A stretch of DNA of 30,453 bases, from NCBI RefSeq assembly GCF_000485595.1, contig NW_014578164.1, positions 70,240 to 100,692 of the forward strand, given 5' to 3'. The stretch is from Priapulus caudatus. Its lineage: Eukaryota; Priapulida; Priapulimorpha; Priapulimorphida; Priapulidae. A program made the position numbers and the translations under genes. Below the pieces are notes generated by a model, which was not told where the DNA came from, did no database searches, and worked only from the letters and a program-made list of their open reading frames with translations. Of the stretch, positions 13,080 to 19,320 are shown one piece after another. Each line of letters begins with the position of its first letter. Positions within the stretch are counted from its first letter, which is position 1.

Positions 13080-13846
13080 TGTCTGACTGTCTCTGTGTGT
13101 GGGGGGGGGATTAAAGCCCCCTCATAATCTCAGCGCCCGACAATAAATCTCATTGAACATCATTATTTCTTTCAGCTGTCATTTCTTATACAATATTTAC
13201 CGCTATTGATTAGATTTACGTCCTAAAATTTGACGTCCTTTATTTTAAAAATTACTACCTTTAAATTGACGCTGTTCCATTGCTATATATTTCTAAATGT
13301 ATTTTGCCTTGCCTTGTCATTCATTGGGTTTCCATTCCGAGCTTTTTGGCGTCTGTTTTCTAACGGACTCTCTAAGTTATCCGATTGTAGCTTCTCTAGT
13401 CTTATAATGCGTCCGCGCCCAGGGTTACTTTTCCGGTTATCTGAAAGTATATTACCACATCGTCATTACCACAGTTGCCACAACATACAACCAGATAATA
13501 ATCTAGATTGTTCATGGCATGTTACTGGCGTAACCACCAGAAATGGGCACAGCGGAGCAAGTACATTTAAAAACACGTATTAAATAATAATGATAAATGA
13601 TCTCTTCAGTCTATTTTCTCATTCAACCTAAATGCGATTTATTAGCTACTCATCAATGGTATGTTAGTTGCAAATTCATCAGAAGTACTCTCAGTCAGAC
13701 GATGAACTCTGAATATGTCCCTCACCGTAGTGCTATTAATTATACAACGCTAGTAAATAATACGCACCTCTGTTCATTGCCTCATTAGCGTGTGCGCATT
13801 GAATCAAGGTACACGCTACGAGTACAACTGCTCCCGGCCGTACCAT
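197..13846 (-). CDS. Astacin-family (M12A) metalloprotease gene with EGF and CUB modules; 3' end outside window
   Basis: Eleven exons (listed separately) join in matching phases into about 471 residues. A signal peptide occupies residues 1-20. The pro-region has the aspartate-switch motif IEGD (Asp116), whose Asp blocks the zinc in astacin zymogens, and a basic site RRKR (136-139). The catalytic domain runs from about 140 to 339, the usual ~200 residues. It has HELAHAIGFHHEQ (zinc ligands His230, His234, His240; catalytic Glu231), the Met-turn SNMHY (Met288, Tyr290) and four cysteines fitting the two family disulfides. A six-Cys EGF module and a partial CUB domain follow. The product should be a secreted zinc endopeptidase acting on matrix or on secreted substrates. 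One intron is about 8.6 kb because of an antisense Gypsy insertion. The last exons lie beyond base 1. Family assignment is firm; the first three exons are predictions. Confidence 0.9.
559..665 (-). CDS. Astacin exon 10 (start of CUB domain)
   Basis: The acceptor TTTTTCTAG is followed in phase 1 by a stretch encoding TEGGILDISCGDG and ending EAYWLLR, at a GTAAATT donor in phase 0. The YWLL-R/K-A-P pattern across the junction with the next exon resembles the first strands of CUB domains in nematode-type astacins. The exon ends almost exactly where the inverted repeat begins. Confidence 0.8.
864..1007 (-). CDS. Astacin exon 9 (EGF-like module)
   Basis: A phase 1-1 exon between CTGCAG and GTAAGG, the usual symmetry of shuffled EGF modules. 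Its six cysteines fall in EGF spacing: SPC, TEC, then GGYWNPNNCDVCICPAGLAG and DRC. The form C-x-H/N-G-G-Y-x-x-P-x-N-C-x-x-C-x-C-P is the type found directly after the protease domain in invertebrate astacins. It lies about 8.6 kb from the previous exon because the Gypsy element occupies the intron. Confidence 0.92.
1008..2095. other. Intron sequence between EGF exon and Gypsy element
   Basis: AT-rich sequence in the 8.6-kb intron of the astacin gene. I see no coding exon, RNA gene or clear repeat in it. The short open frame near 1500-1715 has no recognisable motif. Confidence 0.6.
2096..2900 (+). repeat. 5' LTR of the Gypsy element, interrupted by a MITE
   Basis: The first ten LTR bases are at 2096-2105 and the rest at 2551-2900, separated by a 436-bp inverted-repeat element and its target duplication. 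The body matches the 3' LTR at 8731-9082 with substitutions and several indels. An AATAAA polyadenylation signal is at 2850-2855. The end CCTCA abuts the primer-binding site region. Confidence 0.9.
2106..2541. mobile_element. 436-bp terminal-inverted-repeat element (MITE) inside the 5' LTR
   Basis: The ends are inverted repeats of about 55 bp (2106-2160 and 2487-2541), starting TAACCTGTATGATACAGG. It is flanked by perfect 9-bp direct repeats GTGACATGC (2097-2105 and 2542-2550). The 9-bp duplication suggests a Mutator-like family. It contains no plausible transposase, so it would be non-autonomous. The 3' LTR lacks it, so it arrived after the Gypsy integration. Confidence 0.88.
2905..2922 (+). 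other. Primer-binding site of the Gypsy element
   Basis: TGGCGCAGTCGACAGGAT lies four bases after the 5' LTR. TGG pairs with the CCA tail of a tRNA, and the rest resembles the complement of a serine-type acceptor and T-arm. The tRNA identity is an inference from memory of tRNA ends. Confidence 0.7.
2954..3125 (+). pseudogene. C2H2 zinc-finger ORF in the Gypsy leader, frame broken
   Basis: Between the primer-binding site and gag, one frame encodes CTICGAAYVTLKALQGHMDS followed by H. This is a perfect single C2H2 finger (C-x2-C-x12-H-x3-H), with a short tail ending ILPDDMATS and a TAG stop at 3123-3125. The frame has a stop just upstream and no ATG of its own. The ATG at 2954 opens a neighbouring frame (MNKPLRE), so a one-base slip probably separates start and finger. 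An extra finger ORF before gag is not a standard Gypsy part. It could be a captured host fragment or a lineage-specific accessory protein. It lies within the element, as it follows the primer-binding site. Confidence 0.6.
3316..3948 (+). pseudogene. gag: Gypsy gag (capsid region), with in-frame stop and frameshift
   Basis: ATG at 3316 opens an acidic coiled-coil-like N-terminus (MEDRVRMLEEELAKA). An in-frame TAA at 3481-3483 breaks it, and the same frame resumes with a retrotransposon capsid-like region (AAVVFQHLGGRARMEV, then LQQRFFSYQQKGSQDL). The frame is lost again between about 3870 and 3908, where a +1 or -1 change moves into the frame carrying the nucleocapsid. The product would be the particle-forming protein. 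This copy cannot make it intact. Confidence 0.85.
3908..4627 (+). pseudogene. Gypsy nucleocapsid zinc knuckle and protease region, disabled
   Basis: A poly-Gln coiled stretch (LKQQQQQM) precedes a CCHC-type knuckle whose first Cys position is Arg (codon 4175-4177), with C-x4-H-x4-C otherwise kept (SCQSPGHIQRNC). The retropepsin active-site loop reads LLDKGAQVS. The Asp is present, but the usual Thr/Ser after it is Lys (codon 4427-4429). The frame then fails around 4565-4625, moving on to the next open stretch. Knuckle and protease both look non-functional. Confidence 0.85.
4567..5235 (+). pseudogene. Gypsy pol segment between protease and RT
   Basis: This open stretch continues pol after a frameshift. 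It encodes the protease C-terminus (VPGVIGSNILRRM resembles the family's I-L-G-x-x-x-L/I-L) and the linker region seen in Gypsy pols (GSDLYLNPRTPVGIVEPV). It ends in another frameshift near 5220-5235, after which an upstream-of-RT motif (HVFSRDEDDIGYCDLVTHRI) appears in a different frame. Confidence 0.8.
5236..6430 (+). pseudogene. pol: Gypsy reverse transcriptase, with stop and altered active site
   Basis: The frame opens before the RT domain, has an in-frame TGA at 5384-5386, and then runs through the RT. Fingers and palm motifs are clear: SPYASPVVLVRKPSGKVRVC, SLDLAHGFYQI (first catalytic Asp), GLCNAPTFMRLMDRIF, and KHIRYLGHMVS. The YxDD box reads YLND: the codon at 5807-5809 encodes Asn where a catalytic Asp is normal. 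RNase H begins with VETDASLQGLG. The frame shifts at about 6365-6394, between RNase H motifs. Confidence 0.93.
6394..6867 (+). pseudogene. Gypsy RNase H and start of integrase linker
   Basis: After a frameshift, KKLELLALKWAITEKFKDML and FTVYTDNNPLCYL carry the RNase H Glu and second Asp. The first Asp is in VETDAS upstream of the break. ELASFHFTVRCKPGRANIVP and DILSR end the domain. The frame fails near 6785 and later pieces lie in other frames, with a TGA at 6978-6980 interrupting one of them. Confidence 0.88.
6984..7786 (+). pseudogene. Gypsy integrase (H2C2 finger and core), broken, DDE Glu replaced
   Basis: The first open piece holds the His pair of the H2C2 domain (VHDQARHQSIERTLRLARAR) and WPNM. 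The Cys pair is in another frame after a shift near 7200. The first core Asp (VVAIDF) sits in that second frame near 7310. From 7430 the core reads HSDQGRNFES (second Asp, 7493-7495) and YHPDGNGQCKRFN. The codon at 7601-7603, exactly 35 residues after the second Asp, encodes Lys where the catalytic Glu belongs. The strand-transfer centre is therefore lost. Confidence 0.9.
7787..8560 (+). pseudogene. Gypsy integrase C-terminal domain and acidic tail
   Basis: Open stretches in two frames encode ADHYERLEATRKQAFRR, then a GPY/F-like region (GGRVFLKNQGYKGRHKIQD and VGPPDSEGPVYNVRSLE). After a frame change near 8220 comes an acidic, Ser/Glu-rich tail (MESAESETEDIP, SSEEGSSESNSKDNG) ending at a stop at 8558-8560. 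The arrangement matches the C-terminal end of Gypsy pol; no chromodomain is recognisable. Confidence 0.75.
8713..8730 (+). other. Polypurine tract of the Gypsy element
   Basis: GGGAAAAAATGGGGAAGA lies directly against the TG that opens the 3' LTR. This is the position and composition of the plus-strand primer of LTR retrotransposons, with a single T interrupting the purines. Confidence 0.75.
8731..9082 (+). repeat. 3' LTR of the Gypsy element
   Basis: About 352 bp from TGTGACATGC to CCTCA, matching 2096-2105 plus 2551-2900. It has an AATAAA signal followed by CGTCTACCCC. Differences from the 5' copy include three short indels, which suggests an old insertion or sequence noise. It has no MITE, so it shows the undisturbed LTR. 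Confidence 0.92.
9083..9566. repeat. Intron with a hAT-like MITE fragment
   Basis: The stretch near 9255-9290 (GGGGGCTTTGCCCCCTGC and C-rich flank) and the end CCTGGTGCCGCCACTG at 9429-9444 resemble the ends of hAT-type MITEs (CAGTGGCGGCACCAGG reversed). I did not find the partner end, so this is a fragment at best. The rest is intron without exons. Confidence 0.4.
9567..9705 (-). CDS. Astacin exon 8 (C-terminal part of catalytic domain)
   Basis: The exon follows TTTCCACAG and encodes TIETVIPEYKNRIGDQSGLS and then DALTANLAYC. These match the family's IGQR-x-x-LS-x-x-D motif and the last domain Cys (partner of the TCLRF Cys). The donor is uncertain. GAT-G|GTTCGT at 9567 keeps the conserved Cys and gives phase 1. 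A GTAACG donor 12 bases earlier is also phase 1 but would remove the Cys. I prefer the first. Confidence 0.88.
9919..10125 (-). CDS. Astacin exon 7 (zinc site and Met-turn)
   Basis: Exactly 69 codons, phase 0 at both ends, between GGTCATTACAG and GTACGTT. It carries the full astacin signature HELAHAIGFHHEQSRSD: three zinc-ligand His, the catalytic Glu and the following HEQxRxD. After NIIAGREPNF comes the Met-turn SNMHYG, with the Met below the zinc and the Tyr that acts as fifth ligand. Nothing catalytic is missing, so the enzyme is expected to be active. Confidence 0.97.
10639..10760. mobile_element. 122-bp snap-back element with 10-bp target duplication
   Basis: Two 47-bp arms (10639-10685 and 10714-10760) are perfect inverted repeats starting TAGACCGAATAATTCTGTCC, separated by 28 bases. 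Perfect 10-bp direct repeats ACATAGCCCA flank it (10629-10638 and 10761-10770). The lack of any arm mismatch implies a young insertion. The 9-10-bp duplication points to a Mutator-like family. It lies in the intron between astacin exons 6 and 7. The rest of that intron (10126-11197) is AT-rich with no exon seen. Confidence 0.92.
11198..11264 (-). CDS. Astacin exon 6 (G-C-W-S to G-C-G segment)
   Basis: This 67-base exon is in a frame hidden inside a different, spurious open frame. It encodes CWSFLGMQQGGQLLSLGMGC, the segment holding the second and third family cysteines (the C64-C84 disulfide loop in crayfish astacin numbering) just before the zinc site. The acceptor TATATAG and the donor GTATGCC are both canonical. 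It joins in frame at both ends, to YGNG upstream and HGVAIHEL downstream. Confidence 0.92.
11628..11748 (-). CDS. Astacin exon 5 (helix A and TCLRF strand)
   Basis: The exon is bounded by GTGGACAG and GTAAGAT. It encodes HVAAIRSAITEWESLTCLRF, matching the first helix and the conserved T-C-L/I-R-F strand of astacins, then YLQIIYGNG. The Cys is the first of the four family cysteines. It ends in phase 2 and joins the next exon to restore the conserved Gly-Cys. Confidence 0.93.
11994..12174 (-). CDS. Astacin exon 4 (aspartate switch, furin-like site, start of catalytic domain)
   Basis: The exon encodes 60 codons plus one base after the acceptor TAATTATTAG. It contains LIEGDIV, the FxGD-like aspartate-switch motif of astacin zymogens. 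It then has the dibasic cluster HRRKRK, a likely proprotein-convertase site, and YWTSPIQYIID, the first strand of the catalytic domain (the family usually has W-P-x-x-x-I-P-Y here). The donor GTGAGC gives phase 1, in frame with the next exon. Confidence 0.85.
12445..12540 (-). CDS. Astacin exon 3 (pro-region)
   Basis: A pyrimidine-rich acceptor (TTTTTTACACAG) and a GTACTT donor bound exactly 32 codons, phase 0 at both ends. The product is acidic and aromatic (AEEYHQETVMYYDIMVDF), plausible for an astacin pro-region just before the aspartate-switch motif of the next exon. It joins in frame to 12174. No other frame is open across both borders in a phase that fits. Confidence 0.55.
12948..13078 (+). 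repeat. (GT)n microsatellite
   Basis: A long GT run with a few GTAT and GTTG interruptions, followed by a short G run at 13102-13110. It lies in the predicted intron between astacin exons 2 and 3. The rest of that intron (12541-13312) shows no other exon that I can support. Cys-Val open frames here are an artefact of the repeat. Confidence 0.97.
13313..13440 (-). CDS. Astacin exon 2 (pro-region, probable GC donor)
   Basis: The acceptor TATACTTTCAG precedes 13440. Read in phase 1 from exon 1 it stays open and encodes a basic, polar pro-region (NRKSNPGRGR, then ENRRQKARNG). No GT donor within the open stretch gives the phase needed by the next exon. AAG|GCAAGG at 13313 does, and it fits the strong consensus of GC-AG introns, giving phase 0. 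Astacin pro-regions are poorly conserved, so this exon rests on splice logic alone. Confidence 0.5.
13768..13846 (-). CDS. Astacin exon 1 (signal peptide)
   Basis: ATG at 13846-13844 opens 26 codons plus one base. The product has a short charged start (MVRPG), a hydrophobic core (AVVLVACTLI) and a small-residue cleavage region ending CAHA, a classic signal peptide. It ends at a GTGCGT donor in phase 1, which matches the acceptor at 13440. There is no homology to check the exon itself. Support is the signal-peptide shape, the phase match and its position just 5' of the pro-region exons. No TATA box was recognised upstream. Confidence 0.65.
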
Positions 13847-14056
13847 TTCTATACCTGCTCGATCGTGTTATCTGTTTTAATTTAATACGTATTAAAATGT
13901 ATATGTAGACAATTTCAAGAAATTACTTCAGTTTTGTATTTAAAAACGTAACAATTACGCTTCTAGGAACTAATCACACAGGCCTTGTAAATATCCTAAA
14001 TTACCGGTATCGATTAGTGACGCTTAAGATAGCAACATTAAAAGAATAAAAAGCGA
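13847..14056. other. Upstream region of the astacin gene
   Basis: AT-rich sequence directly 5' of the predicted start codon. I see no clear TATA box or initiator. A possible acceptor (GATCGAGCAG) eleven bases before the ATG hints at a non-coding 5' exon farther upstream, but this is weak. Confidence 0.35.
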
Positions 14057-14078
14057 ATGATAAGAATAAACTCAAACA

Positions 14079-14254
14079 CACTGTATGTGCACGCACGCGT
14101 GTACGTGCGCGCATGTGTGTATATACGCACGCATGTATGTGCGTATACATGCACGCGTGTGGTCATGTCCATCTGTGTACGGCAGATACGTACACTCACG
14201 TACACGGTGGGAAGGTACACGCGTGCGCGCACGTACACGCGCACGTGCACATGA
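14079..14254. repeat. Alternating purine-pyrimidine tract (GTAC/GCAC/GCGT-rich)
   Basis: Nearly unbroken alternation of purine and pyrimidine (for example GTACGTGCGCGCATGTGTGT). It is a degenerate GT/AC/GC microsatellite with short palindromes such as CACGTG and GCGCGC. This composition favours Z-DNA. Open frames on both strands here are by-products of the alternation. Confidence 0.8.
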
Positions 14255-14607
14255 GGAAGAAGTCGGCAGTACGAGCATGGACAAATCCAATGGGCCACCC
14301 CTCCGGTAATCCACTGCCCTCGTGGCATCCTGACTCTGTGACTGTGCACGATTCTTTGCGCCTGTACGTGCGGTACCTCGCGAATTTATACATGCAATAA
14401 TCCCTATATCCATTGCCCCACGCGGGCGCTCGCTCGCCAACTCGCAGTCTTCCGTGTAAACGCGCTGCACAGTTCATACAACGGTTGATAGAACGTTGGG
14501 AAGTCTGGTCAAATTCGCCAATTCGCCAACACAAAGTTGGCTGTGTAAACCCAGCTTAAGTGTGGCAGGTAGCTGCTGTGTGGGTTGTCCATTGACACTG
14601 TCGCTCT

Positions 14608-14790
14608 CAAGGGCGTAGCCAGGAATTTGGATTGGGGTGGTCCTCGAGCGAGTAACAAGGGGGTCCTTTTTGAGTTAAATGTAAAAAATAGTGCTTTAAA
14701 ATCAAGAAAATGAAGAGAAAAAAATTTGGATTTTGATTTTGATTGGGGGGTTCTTAATGCCCCCAGGACCCCCCCCTGGCTACGCGCTTG
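14608..14790. mobile_element. hAT-like MITE, ~183 bp
   Basis: The ends CAAGGGCGTAGCCAGG and CCTGGCTACGCGCTTG are inverted repeats with one mismatch, followed inward by G-rich and C-rich stretches (GGGGGTCC against GGACCCCCC). The GGCGTAGCCAGG end is typical of non-autonomous hAT elements. The flanking 8-mers agree at only four positions, so a target duplication is not demonstrated. Confidence 0.75.
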
Positions 14791-15842
14791 TGATCTCTCC
14801 CACTCGATCTGAGTATCGCTAGTATTCTGTTTCCTTCTTTTTACCGCCACACCATGTCCAAAAATGGTCTTATTTTACCTCAACAATACTACACAACACT
14901 GACTGCGGCGTGAACAACTTCCAATGTGCTATTCTCATCGATGTCACATCACACCGAGTGAGAAAGGTGCAGATGCACGTAGCTACGCTACATTCTTTCT
15001 TGTACCCACTTTCTCTATCACGACATTCAATTATTCATCTGAATAGATTTACTTCTATTTACATACATATCAGTGAAGGATTGTATGAAAGTAAGGGGCG
15101 AGCGATGTGCGTTAGGAGGGGAGAGTAAGCGGTTATCTTTATCCCATTCTAACACGAGTCCTGTTAACAAACCGTGTAACATGAAAGTCTGGTGCAAGAT
15201 CATCACAAAAACCATACAAACTATATCATCAGTAACGTCATAGGTATATACGACATCATCAGTAAACTAAACATAAACCAAGAACATATCTCGAAATACA
15301 ATATAAAATACGAGACATATATGTAACTACAACTATTATAGCCTTAATCTAAAAAAAAGTCAGTGATAAACGCACTCACCGGGCAATGTCAGGGGAGTAG
15401 GCAACAGTGCTGACCTGATGTGTGTGACGTGATATTATGTAGCCGTTAAATATTATTATATCGGAAGGAACAGCTGTACGCGCTCTGGTTAGTGATGACC
15501 TGGCACGACGCAGTCGTATACATTTTTAAGCATAATGAAAATAATAGTTGTGTATGTAGTAAGGTTAGTGACGGCCATGGATGAAAGCATTTATATATAA
15601 ATACTAGGTTATTGTAATGAAGGATGGAACAGCTGCGTTTCCTGAGTGGATGTAGTTAAATATCATAGGTGCGTGTATGCCATGGAGCGCCTTATATAAG
15701 CGTTACCTAAAAAGTTTCATCCGTGGTTCAGGAAGGCATAATCCTCCTGGCTTCATCCACCCAATGACCACCAGGGAACACATGGAATTACCAAATAAAA
15801 ACATGCTATGCTACTGCACACGTACATATCAGAGGACACAGG
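14791..15842. other. Intergenic stretch without recognised genes
   Basis: AT-rich sequence between the MITE and the hAT transposon. Open frames are short and lack motifs. TATATAA-like strings near 15590-15600 and 15692-15700 occur, but nothing links them to a transcript. Confidence 0.5.
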
Positions 15843-18765
15843 CAGCGCCGGATTAACAGTTGCCTGGGCCGAGAGCATATCATATGTTTGGGCCGCCCAT
15901 CCCACCCTTCCCATAAGCAAGAATATATACTTTCAACATTTTATTATTTTAATATGACTTTTTTAATACTAAGCACAATTTGTTTACAGAAGCATTTTTA
16001 CAGAGATACTTTTCGAGATTTAAGTGTAGCAAAGCACGAGATGAGTTCATCCATATCTAACAAGTCCATCATACCATGTACAATGCTCAGGAGTGACAGA
16101 TTCGACATTCGATGTTGTCCCATGCTGGCGCGCAGGTAGTTTTTTACTCTCCTGAGAACACTGAATGATCTCTCACCACTGCAGTTAGTCATCATCAGAG
16201 ATAAGAATATTGAGAGCATGGTGCCAACGTTTGGAAGAGAATTTTGAAGTGCTGGGTTGCCCATCATCACGCGATGCATCCAAATCTCTGGAGCGTCATT
16301 TTGCTTGGAGGACAGGTAGTCACCTTCAGATGCAAAATCTGACTTCAGAATGGAGGAAAAGAAGAGGAGTTCACTGGAGAGCTCAGGTTCAAGGTCACTT
16401 GGATAACTATCCACCAATACCTTTGCATACTTGTCCATTTCTTCCGCAGAAATGCTAGTTAGCCTTCGAAGGAACCCAAATTTTCCACTGATGGTTGAAT
16501 AGGCTGCACGGCGCTTTGTCAGGGCCAACTGTAGTTTGTCTATGACAGGCAGGAAACTGTCAACACGAAAACGATCCGATGGCGTTTCCACTTTACTATT
16601 TTCAGTTGTTCCAGGAGCATCATGATAAAGAACATAGGTATCCATATGAGTATTTCGTTTCCGTTTTTGTCCCGTTCCCTCGGGATACTCATTGCTTCCA
16701 GTTAGCTCTTGACCCTTCTGTTCGAAGAAGGTGAATCTTGCACGTTGAGAGCCAGTGAATTCTATTAGACTATCAAAGAGGCAAATGGCAGAGTTAAGGT
16801 CGATCTTTGGATCTTGGAGCATAACGTTTATGGTGTTGAAACGCTGGAGAACTTCATCCCAGAGTGAAGCCATGATCCCAGTTTCCAGATTCTCCATGCT
16901 GGTTACTAGACCGGTTGCTTCGAAACGACACTCTGGCTTCTGCTTTGTGTCATCTATTAGTTCTTCCAGTGCTTTCTTGATCGCTGAATACCCACACCGT
17001 ATTGCCTTGGTAGCATCTGCATGTGCATACCATCTCGTGCACATAAGCCGTTTGACTACTGAGTATTGGACAAAGCATTAGTGAGCACTTTCCAACGGTG
17101 GGTTGACTGTGAGAAGAAGACATACAGCTTTTGCACAAAGTCGAAGAAGCGAATAGCAACAGGGAAACAGTCCACAGCTGATTTCCCAGCTAGATTTTAA
17201 TGAATGTCCTGCACAAGGTATGTACACGGCTAATTTGTTCTTGCCATTGATGAATGCCTGCATACCATTGTATATGCCACTCATGTTTGAGGCATTGTCA
17301 TATGATTGACCACGACAATAAGCAAGGTCGATACCTAACTTGTCCAATAGAGATATCAGTACTGTTCCCAAGCTCTCACCAGTATGGCTTTCAATTGGGA
17401 TGAACTGAAGAAATCGTTCCACAGGCCCAGCAGGAGTGACATAGCGCAGTATAACCGTTAATTGATCGCAATGTGTAATGTCAGGTGTTGAATCAACGGT
17501 TACTGAATAGTATTTGGCAGCCTTTACTTCCAAAACAATGCTATCGAGAACTTTTTGCGCAAGAAGTGCAATCAATTCGTCACATATTGTAGATGACAGG
17601 TAGGAAACATGACCACGTCCAGTATTCCCATACTGTGTCAGATGCTGTGCCAAGAATGGATCGAACTGGGAAATGGCTTCCAGAACACCCAATAAGTTGC
17701 CATTATGTGTTGAACCGATCGTCTCATCCCTGCCACGAAATGCCAAACCCCTTGCTGCAAGCAACTTGATGACAACAACAAGTCGCTTCAATACATCTCG
17801 CCAATATCTAGATGTACATACCTGTTGCTTCCCCAGTTCATGGTCGATCCGGCCTTTGGAATTGGAGCGCATCACCATTGATCGGACATCATCTAGATGC
17901 TGATCACTGATTTCGTGCCGGGAGATTGAACGCTCAGCATGCTTCCAATCAGAAAATCCAGTGCAGAATTAACCACCATTCTCTTTAGAAAGCAGGACTC
18001 ATGTGAAGCAGAAGAGAGTACCCTTCGATGGCGAGTAGCATAGCCAGTCACGAATAACTTGGTTTCTTGTTGGGTTATGAACCCGTGTGAACATTGATCG
18101 TGTACAACATCGTTTCACTTTTCCATCAGTCCTCACCGATGCATAAAAAGGGTCCTGAAGATGTTGGCAACTTGAGGAACCTTTTGTAATCCAGAAACAT
18201 CTTGAATCTTCTTTGATGTCTTCACGGATCCATAGTCCAAGATCATCTCCTTGTGTTCCTGGAAGCGTGAGACCAGCTTGCTCTTGCTCGTCCTCTGAGT
18301 CCTGATCTTCGACATCAATGTCATCAGCAGATGGACGATCCAGTTCTTGAACTTTGGGTTCTACGTTGTCGGTTACAAGCAGGCGCGGATTTAGATGGGG
18401 GCACATCCGGCCCGTGCCCCCTTTTTGAAACAAAACAAAATAAAAAAATTACATTATTAAAAAAATTACAAAATTACAAAATTACAAAATTAATTTTTCT
18501 CAATTTCAATGTTGTAAATAAGGTTACAAGATGAGGTTCCAGTCAGAAATTGACATCAGCAGTGACATCATGACCCATTTTCATGTTTAACATAACTATT
18601 CAAATTTGTCAGTCATTCTTCTGAATTTCCTGCCAAAGAAAACATCTCAGAGTCATTACAAGAATTTGATTTTTACATTGTTAGAGATATATTTCTGGCC
18701 TGCAACTGTTATATGTCATACATGTATGTAACCGGATGTTTCATTAGGAAAGAAAGTACTAATTT

Positions 18766-18793
18766 NNNNNNNNNNNNNNNNNNNNNNNNNNNN
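18766..18793. other. Assembly gap (28 N)
   Basis: A run of undetermined bases inside the nested element. The true length is unknown. Confidence 0.99.
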
Positions 18794-19130
18794 ATATTCG
18801 AGTTATCACAAGATTTGTATTTTGAAATTACCATGTTTTTCTCTAGTCTGCAATAGTTATTTGATATGTGAATGTACTTCTGTAATACCACATGATCATG
18901 TCAGAAATATATGTTTAAAACATTTCAGTGTAATGTAATTTCTCGGTACATATGACGGTCTTGCCTCACGCCCCCCCCCCCGCCCCATACCGAAAGGCTG
19001 GTCACGCCACTGATCAAATTTAACACATAAATGGTTGCTGCAATATGAGTTAAAATACCCTCTACAGTATGCACCAGATTGCACCATTTTTAGCTAAAAA
19101 GTGCAAAAGCTCCCTCCCACACCCTCCCCC

Positions 19131-19320
19131 CAGGGGCGTGTACAGGGGGGGTCCAGGGGGGGTCTGGACCCCCCTGCTTGCACAGAAAACGCATCTGAGG
19201 GGGTCTAATTTCAAAAAAATTCTGGGCGAGGGCCCCCCAGACCCCCCCTTCACGTGCTCGCAAGTATGGGTTACGATTAGACCCCCCATCCCCCTGGTCC
19301 AAATCCTGTACACGCCCCTG
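19131..19320. mobile_element. 190-bp MITE nested within the nested element
   Basis: The ends CAGGGGCGTGTACAGG and CCTGTACACGCCCCTG are perfect 16-bp inverted repeats. G-rich and C-rich stretches (GGGGGTCCAGG, GGACCCCCC) follow inward. Flanks are C-rich (CTCCCCC and CTCCCCT), compatible with a short duplication. The short inverted repeats are typical of small hAT-type MITEs. This is the third insertion level: MITE in element in hAT. Confidence 0.88.

Noticed and set aside
12823-13127. Cys/Val-rich open frames at the (GT)n run
   Set aside because: They are direct translations of the microsatellite; the same applies to the Cys/Val and His/Thr frames at 28753-29091.
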